A stretch of 64,000 nucleotides of DNA from Clostridiales bacterium UBA6386 (GTDB lineage: Bacteria > Bacillota > Clostridia > Oscillospirales > Oscillospiraceae): positions 21,631-85,630 of the forward strand of contig DJQM01000017.1 of assembly GCA_002437585.1 (NCBI GenBank). Direction: 5' to 3'. Shown here one piece after another: positions 59,530 to 64,000 of the stretch. The translations under genes and the position numbers were made by a program. The stretch's first letter is position 1. Every line of letters begins with the position of its first letter. The notes beneath the pieces are model-generated. The model worked only from the letters and a program-made list of their open reading frames with translations. It made no database searches and was not told the DNA's origin.

Positions 59530-59834
59530 TATTTACCGGCGGTAGGTGCCTGACCGCCCCGACCCTTTGGCAGGATGGCATCCACCTCCATGTGAGGCCG
59601 GGCGATGACGTGGACGGAGATCAGCTCTCCCACCTTCTCCGCTGCGGCGGCACCGGCATCCGTGGCCGCCTTCACCGCGCCCACGTCCCCCCGAACCATC
59701 ACCGTCACCAGGCCGCCGCCGATCTGCTCCTTGCCCACCAGCTGGACGTTGGCGGACTTGACCATGGCATCCGCCGCCTCGATGGCTCCCACAAGCCCCT
59801 TTGTTTCGATCATACCCAAAGAATTCGTATCCAT
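59529..59834 (-). CDS. eutM: Microcompartment shell protein EutM
   Basis: 101 residues, a single BMC domain: [60 protein letters not shown] and [18 protein letters not shown]. Hexamers tile the shell facets, and the pore loop KEQIGGG lines the central pore. A short flexible tail follows the domain. One-base overlap with eutT, three bases after eutL. Confidence 0.95.
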   Translation of the reverse strand: MDTNSLGMIETKGLVGAIEAADAMVKSANVQLVGKEQIGGGLVTVMVRGDVGAVKAATDAGAAAAEKVGELISVHVIARPHMEVDAILPKGRGGQAPTAGK

Positions 59835-59837
59835 TTG

Positions 59838-60470
59838 TTACATCCTTTCCATCGGTTGTGCCGCGACTTCCTCCACCGCGGCGGCAAAGGCAGCGCAGGC
59901 GGCATCGCAGGCACTTTGGGTGCCGGTCAGCAGCCCGCCGCCGAAATTCGTCTGGCTGGGCGGGGCATAGAGCTTACAAAGCCGAACCTCCGCCGCCTTC
60001 AGAGCCGCGTCCATGGCATACATGCCTTCCAGAGGCGGGGCAATCAGGTAGGCAAGAGCCGAGCCCGGCTCCACCTCCGCCTCTTTGGCAAGGTAAGTGC
60101 CTGCGCTGCTCACAGTGTGCGCAAGATAGGGTACATTATGCGTCTGTTCAAAGCCCACCCTGGTCAGTTCCGACAGCGCCGCCTCCATGCCGCTGCGCAC
60201 TGCCCCCGGAGTCTTCGCCGCCAGAATGCCGATAACCTCCCCGGCGTTGGGGGTGGAGGCGTTGGAAGCTCCGGCGTAGAAGCTTCTGCCGTAGGCCACC
60301 TCCACCTCGGCGGCTTTCGTGGCCGCGTCCAGGGCGATATAGGTGGCATCGTCACAGTCGGTGGTGAGAAGACCCAACGCCGGATACCCCGCCGGCGCAC
60401 CCAAAGCACGGCACAGAGCCGGGCTGGCATTGGCCAGATACCGCACCGCCAGAACCTTCACCGGGATCAT
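59838..60470 (-). CDS. eutL: Microcompartment shell protein EutL
   Basis: 210 residues, a tandem BMC pseudohexamer. PALGLLTTDCDDATYIALDA near 28-48 and VEVAYGRSFYAGASNASTPN are EutL features; the second BMC repeat has GSALAYLIAPPLEGMYAMDA and SQTNFGGGLLTGTQSACDAA. EutL trimers form a gated pore in the shell. Overlaps the eutC stop by four bases. Confidence 0.94.
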   Translation of the reverse strand: MIPVKVLAVRYLANASPALCRALGAPAGYPALGLLTTDCDDATYIALDAATKAAEVEVAYGRSFYAGASNASTPNAGEVIGILAAKTPGAVRSGMEAALSELTRVGFEQTHNVPYLAHTVSSAGTYLAKEAEVEPGSALAYLIAPPLEGMYAMDAALKAAEVRLCKLYAPPSQTNFGGGLLTGTQSACDAACAAFAAAVEEVAAQPMERM

Positions 60471-61375
60471 TGGGCCGCCTCCAGATGCAGCCCTACGCCG
60501 GAGACCTTCCGCTTCAGAATCGTGTCGATCAGGTCGGCAATGTGCGCCCCGGCCTCCACGGCGGGAGTGCCCTGGGCGTGGATGTTGGAAACCACTGTCC
60601 GGGCGGATTCCGACACGCCGGTTCTGGGCTGATAGGTGATATAGGCGGACATACTCTTATCCGTCACCAGCCCCGGCCGCTCCCCTACCAGCATACACAC
60701 CAGCTCGCAGCCGGTCACATCCCCGATGGCATCCCCCGCCCCTACCCGGCAGTACCGGACGAAAATGGGGGTACCCGGATCGATGCCCTTGAGCTTCAGC
60801 CCCTCCCGGAGAGCCTGAAGGCAGTCCATGGCATTGGCCTCGATGGCCGCGGAGGACAGGCCGTCCCCCACCACGATCTGCACCCGTGGGGTGCCGGGGA
60901 TGGCAGAGCGGATTTTCCGCTGATTTTCGGCGTCAAAGCACCGGCCATAGTCCGGGCGGGTCAGGTACTCGTCCTTATCCCGGCACCGGGTCTGCACCTC
61001 CACCATGCCGTTTTTCTGGGCGAAATCCTCGCTTACCTGAGAAAACACCGCGTCCTGAGCCGCCGCGTGGTCGGCTCGGAAGCGCAGCATGGTCAGCGTT
61101 TTATACCGGGGTCCTGCCTTACCGCTGCCCAGCCGGGCAGGGGTGCGTGCCTTCATTTTCCGGAATTTCTCCCCGTTTTCCGGATCCTCCGTCAGATAGA
61201 GCTTCCGCAAATCCAGCTCCGTCACATCCGGCACAAAGTCCCCGTCTTCGTAAGGTGTGGGCTTCGGCTCCGGCTGGGGAGCCGTGGGATGGTACTCCCC
61301 GGCCTTCACCTGGGGCGGCTGCCCCATTTCCTCCAGAATCTGAGCAACCATCTGCGTTAAATCCTGCTTATTCAT
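60467..61375 (-). CDS. eutC: Ethanolamine ammonia-lyase small subunit EutC
   Basis: 302 residues. The N-terminal amphipathic helix LTQMVAQILEEMG (residues 6-18) matches an encapsulation peptide, then a Pro-rich linker (TAPQPEPKPTPYEDG) leads to the enzyme domain: ARTPARLGSGKAGPRYKTLT, LRFRADHAAAQDAVFSQVSE, QIVVGDGLSSAAIEANAMD, ERPGLVTDKSMSAYITYQPR. It binds the cobalamin cofactor with EutB. Overlaps eutA and eutL by four bases each. Confidence 0.94.
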   Translation of the reverse strand: MNKQDLTQMVAQILEEMGQPPQVKAGEYHPTAPQPEPKPTPYEDGDFVPDVTELDLRKLYLTEDPENGEKFRKMKARTPARLGSGKAGPRYKTLTMLRFRADHAAAQDAVFSQVSEDFAQKNGMVEVQTRCRDKDEYLTRPDYGRCFDAENQRKIRSAIPGTPRVQIVVGDGLSSAAIEANAMDCLQALREGLKLKGIDPGTPIFVRYCRVGAGDAIGDVTGCELVCMLVGERPGLVTDKSMSAYITYQPRTGVSESARTVVSNIHAQGTPAVEAGAHIADLIDTILKRKVSGVGLHLEAAQ

Positions 61376-62703
61376 GTTCTGCTCCTTTCCAGCACCAGGG
61401 TTTTCAGCACCACCGGGAAGGCTCCGCCCACCGGCGTACCGATGTCCAGATAGGTATCCGGCAAAGCCCGCACCCGGTCAATGCACAGGATTCGGGCGTT
61501 TTCCGGAAGCCTTGCCGACAGGGCATGACCCAGAGCCTTGGCCATATCCGCCTCCAGGCAGACCAGCACCTCCTCCGGGCTTCCCCGGCTCAGTTCCCTG
61601 GCAAGTGCCTGCACCCGCTCATAGGTGGGCGGAGCCTCGCCGGGAACGGACAGGATCACGGAGCCTTCAAACTGACTCCGGTTTTCCTCTGCAACCGGGA
61701 TGTTTTTCATGGGAAAGCGAATATTCTGGCAGAAAACCGTGCTGCCGGACAGCTGGGTGCTGTGGCACCCGGCACCAATGACCGTGGCACGGATGGTCTG
61801 CTCCCCCAGCCGGTACTGCCCCTGGCACAGGCGGCTTTTCCGGATACTTTGCCCCAGGATTGGACCCATATCCCCAAATTCCAGCCAGGGTCGCTCCCTT
61901 TCGATGCAGTCCGCCACCCCGCCGGAAAAGGAGAGCACCAGCGGCTCTTTCGGCGGCTGCCAGACTTCTCCGGTTTCCTTCGTCAGAAGCTGGTCAAGAA
62001 GAGCCGTTGGTTCCCGAAGACCCGCCGCCATTTCCAAGGCACGGGTCAGGGTGTCTGCCAGGGCGGTAATTTCCTCTTTTGTGGTCTTTTCCCCAGGCCT
62101 TTTCGGGAAAAGACCCTGCAAAACCGGAGATACATAGGTGATTTCCCCGGTGTCCGTCAGCTTCACCAGCCGTCCGCCTACGTTCAGGCAGCCGGTTTTG
62201 CGGATTTTTCCGTCCTGAATCAGAGCCAAATTGCTGGTTCCCCCGCCGATATCCATATGCAGGACGGTTTTTCCCGTTTCCCCGGAATCGCTCACCGCCC
62301 CGGCTCCCTTGGCCGCCAGAACGCTCTCTAAGTCCGGCCCGGCGGTAGCCACCACGAACTCCCCCGCCAGGTCGGACAGGGCTTCCAGCACCGTCCGGGC
62401 GTTTTCCTTCCGGCTGGTTTCCCCGGTGATGATGATGGCGCCGGTGTCCACCTTCTCCCGGGAAATCCCCGCTTTCCGGTACTCTTCTTCTACAATTTCC
62501 CGGATTTTTCCTCCGTTTACATGGCTTTCCTCCAGAAGCGGCGTAAAATACACCGGGCTTTCATAGAGAATTTCCCGCTTCGTGATGGCAAGCTCCGGCA
62601 CAGTGAAGGCCGAGGCTCGGTTTTCTACCTTCAGTCGGGAAACCACCAGCTGGGTGGAGGTGGTGCCCACGTCCAGACCCACGCTCAGAAGGCTCTCAGA
62701 CAT
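61372..62703 (-). CDS. eutA: Ethanolamine ammonia-lyase reactivating factor EutA
   Basis: 443 residues with an actin/Hsp70-like ATPase fold: LLSVGLDVGTTSTQLVVSRL, ITGETSRKENARTVLEALSD, VLHMDIGGGTSNLALIQDGK, and VIGAGCHSTQLSGSTVF. It exchanges damaged cobalamin for fresh adenosylcobalamin in EutBC. Its start overlaps the eutG stop by eight bases and its stop overlaps the eutC start, keeping the four genes tightly coupled. Confidence 0.94.
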   Translation of the reverse strand: MSESLLSVGLDVGTTSTQLVVSRLKVENRASAFTVPELAITKREILYESPVYFTPLLEESHVNGGKIREIVEEEYRKAGISREKVDTGAIIITGETSRKENARTVLEALSDLAGEFVVATAGPDLESVLAAKGAGAVSDSGETGKTVLHMDIGGGTSNLALIQDGKIRKTGCLNVGGRLVKLTDTGEITYVSPVLQGLFPKRPGEKTTKEEITALADTLTRALEMAAGLREPTALLDQLLTKETGEVWQPPKEPLVLSFSGGVADCIERERPWLEFGDMGPILGQSIRKSRLCQGQYRLGEQTIRATVIGAGCHSTQLSGSTVFCQNIRFPMKNIPVAEENRSQFEGSVILSVPGEAPPTYERVQALARELSRGSPEEVLVCLEADMAKALGHALSARLPENARILCIDRVRALPDTYLDIGTPVGGAFPVVLKTLVLERSRT

Positions 62704-63778
62704 GACCCGTCACCTCTTCCAGGATCCGGCGCACCAGGAAGCCCTCCACGCGCATGGGGTTGGTGTCGCAGCAGGGATCCTTCAGGGTCGCCTCCACCAG
62801 CTCCCCGGCCTGCCGCCAGACGCTTCTGGGATCGATGCCCGCCTGCAGAAGGGTCTCCGGCAAATTCAGCTCCCGGCGCAGACGGCACAGGCCGTTTTTC
62901 AGGTTCCGGATGGCGATGGTATCCGCGCTGCCCCCGATCCCCGCCGCACGAGCCAGCTCCGCGTACTTTTTTCCCGCCACATGGGCGTTGCAGCCGATGA
63001 CCGCAGGCAGCAGCACCGCGTTCAGCCGTCCGTGGGGGACGTGGAACATGCCGCCCAGGCTGTGGGACATGGCGTGGCACAGCCCCAGCCCCGCCTGGGT
63101 AAAGGCCATGCCTGCCATGGTGGACGCCAGATGCACCTTCAGCCGCACCGCCGTATTCCCGGCAAAAGAAGCGGGCAGGTTGCCGAAGGCTACGGAGAAG
63201 GCCTCCCGGGCGTACAAGTCCGTAATAGCCCCGGCGTTTTTGGCAACGTAGCTTTCCGCCGCGTGGGTCAGCACGTCAAAGCCGGTTTCCGCGATCAGCC
63301 CCGGAGGCAGAGCCGTCAGCAGATCGCTGTCGAGAATGGCAATGTCAGGCCGCATCCGGCTGTCCACTAACGGGTGCTTTACCCGGTCATGGGTCAGAAT
63401 GGCAAAGTCCGTCACCTCCGAGCCGGAGCCGGAGGTGGTAGGAATGGCCGCCACCAGGCAGTCCCCCTTGGCAAAATAGGCCATGGCCTTGGCGCAGTCC
63501 ATGGCACTGCCGCCCCCCAGGGCCACCAGCAGATCGGGGGCGAAGGCCCGGAGCCGGGCGGTCCCCTCCGCCGCCAGCTCCACCGTTGGGTCCGGCTGGA
63601 TTTTATCAAAAATTTCCGAGCTTTCACATCGGGACAGCTCCACGATCCGCTTCGCCGTGCCGTTTTTCACAAAAAAGGGATCCGCCACCAGAAACAGCCG
63701 CTTTTTCCCCAGGGAGGAAAGAGCCGAAACCGCCCCGGCTCCCGCAAGAATCCTCGTTTTGCAGAAGAATTCTTTCAA
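62696..63778 (-). CDS. eutG: Iron-containing alcohol dehydrogenase EutG
   Basis: 360 residues, iron-type ADH family. VALGGGSAMDCAKAMAYFAK and IPTTSGSGSEVTDFAIL (NAD-binding), then DVLTHAAESYVAKNAGA, AMSHSLGGMFHVPHGRLNAV with the iron-binding histidines. It reduces acetaldehyde to ethanol and recycles NAD for EutE. It starts at TTG (63778) with no in-frame ATG or GTG nearby, which suggests low translation. First gene of the operon seen here. Confidence 0.9.
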   Translation of the reverse strand: MKEFFCKTRILAGAGAVSALSSLGKKRLFLVADPFFVKNGTAKRIVELSRCESSEIFDKIQPDPTVELAAEGTARLRAFAPDLLVALGGGSAMDCAKAMAYFAKGDCLVAAIPTTSGSGSEVTDFAILTHDRVKHPLVDSRMRPDIAILDSDLLTALPPGLIAETGFDVLTHAAESYVAKNAGAITDLYAREAFSVAFGNLPASFAGNTAVRLKVHLASTMAGMAFTQAGLGLCHAMSHSLGGMFHVPHGRLNAVLLPAVIGCNAHVAGKKYAELARAAGIGGSADTIAIRNLKNGLCRLRRELNLPETLLQAGIDPRSVWRQAGELVEATLKDPCCDTNPMRVEGFLVRRILEEVTGHV

Positions 63779-63848
63779 ATCACACCACCGCCTTTTCAGG
63801 AGGTAGTATTGCCAAAACCCGGAAGGTTATGTGTGTTTTTCGCAAAAA

Positions 63849-63881
63849 AGAGGCTGCCGCAAAATGCTTGCGACAGCCTCT
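63849..63881. terminator. Bidirectional hairpin before eutG
   Basis: A 14-bp stem (AGAGGCTGTCGCAA and partner, one G-T pair) with a five-base loop and T-runs on both strands (TTTTT at one end, TTTTTT at the other). On the minus strand it lies about 70 bases before eutG, so it ends transcription from beyond the window or acts as an attenuator. The 63779-63848 stretch holds no clear promoter. Confidence 0.75.
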
Positions 63882-63938
63882 TTTTATATGAACTTAGATA
63901 TTCCCATTGCTTTCAGCTTTACACAAACTTTCGGTGCA

Positions 63939-64000
63939 GTTCCTCCGGAGGCAATTTTCTTGTCCCGGCAAGAAAATTGATAAGAAGCCGGCTTAGGGGG
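63939..64000 (-). repeat. Dispersed 61-bp repeat, inverted copy cut by the window edge
   Basis: The reverse complement matches 39764-39824 with one mismatch, including the CAATTTTCTTG/CAAGAAAATTG stem and AAGCCGGCTT. It runs off the right end. Confidence 0.85.

Overview
The window looks like a chromosomal segment of a GC-rich, low-motility gut-type Firmicute, most likely a Clostridia/Oscillospiraceae relative. The reasons are a methionine T-box leader, folate-dependent TrmFO, a CarD regulator, KtrAB, strong AGGAGG ribosome sites, high GC coding sequence and AT-rich TTGNNN/TATAAT promoters. The family assignment is inference; no rRNA or tRNA gene is present to test it. Almost all genes are on the minus strand. 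I see no transposase, integrase, tRNA, rRNA or CRISPR array.

Region 1 (1-7200): an MMPL-type exporter running off the left edge with a divergent TetR regulator and a palindromic operator between them; a small membrane-anchored SleB-like protein with a long leader; carD with a strong terminator; dipeptidase pepD; a PHP phosphatase; secG; and prfB without the usual programmed frameshift.

Region 2 (7229-39332): a 32-kb surface polysaccharide locus in two transcription units, separated by a back-to-back terminator and promoter at 22426-22492. Unit 1 (39332 to 22501) opens with a seven-gene module matching Staphylococcus aureus cap5/8 CapD-M-N-L-E-F-G, which predicts a D-FucNAc/L-FucNAc lipid-linked starter. 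It continues with glycosyltransferases, a LicD-type transferase, a Wzy-like polymerase and a Wzx flippase. Unit 2 (22360 to 7229) holds a NodB-type deacetylase, a Wzm/Wzt ABC exporter with a glycan-binding tail, and many GT2/GT4 enzymes. In total 18 glycosyltransferases are visible, and both major polysaccharide export routes lie side by side.

Region 3 (39333-40154): an 820-bp repeat-dense intergenic block carrying several dispersed palindromic repeat families that recur elsewhere in the window.

Region 4 (40155-53494): housekeeping genes: an N-acetylhexosamine-kinase-like gene, rnc, plsX, trmFO, topA and dprA; a TrmH-family methyltransferase with ktrA/ktrB; and metG behind a T-box riboswitch.

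Region 5 (53495-63778): an ethanolamine utilisation microcompartment operon, eutG-A-C-L-M-T-[repeat]-B-E-pduL-hypothetical-N-H. Ethanolamine ammonia-lyase (EutBC), its reactivase (EutA) and adenosyltransferase (EutT) make acetaldehyde; EutE, PduL and EutG convert it to acetyl-CoA, acetyl phosphate and ethanol inside an EutL/M/N shell; EutH imports substrate. The lyase subunit genes are unusually separated, and a mobile-looking repeat sits inside the operon and supplies the eutT stop codon. The operon shows no terminator of its own before the metG T-box.

The best leads for something new are a four-copy, ~168-bp terminal-inverted-repeat element (MITE-like), a smaller covarying hairpin repeat family, the dual-exporter polysaccharide locus, and the repeat-interrupted, reordered eut operon.
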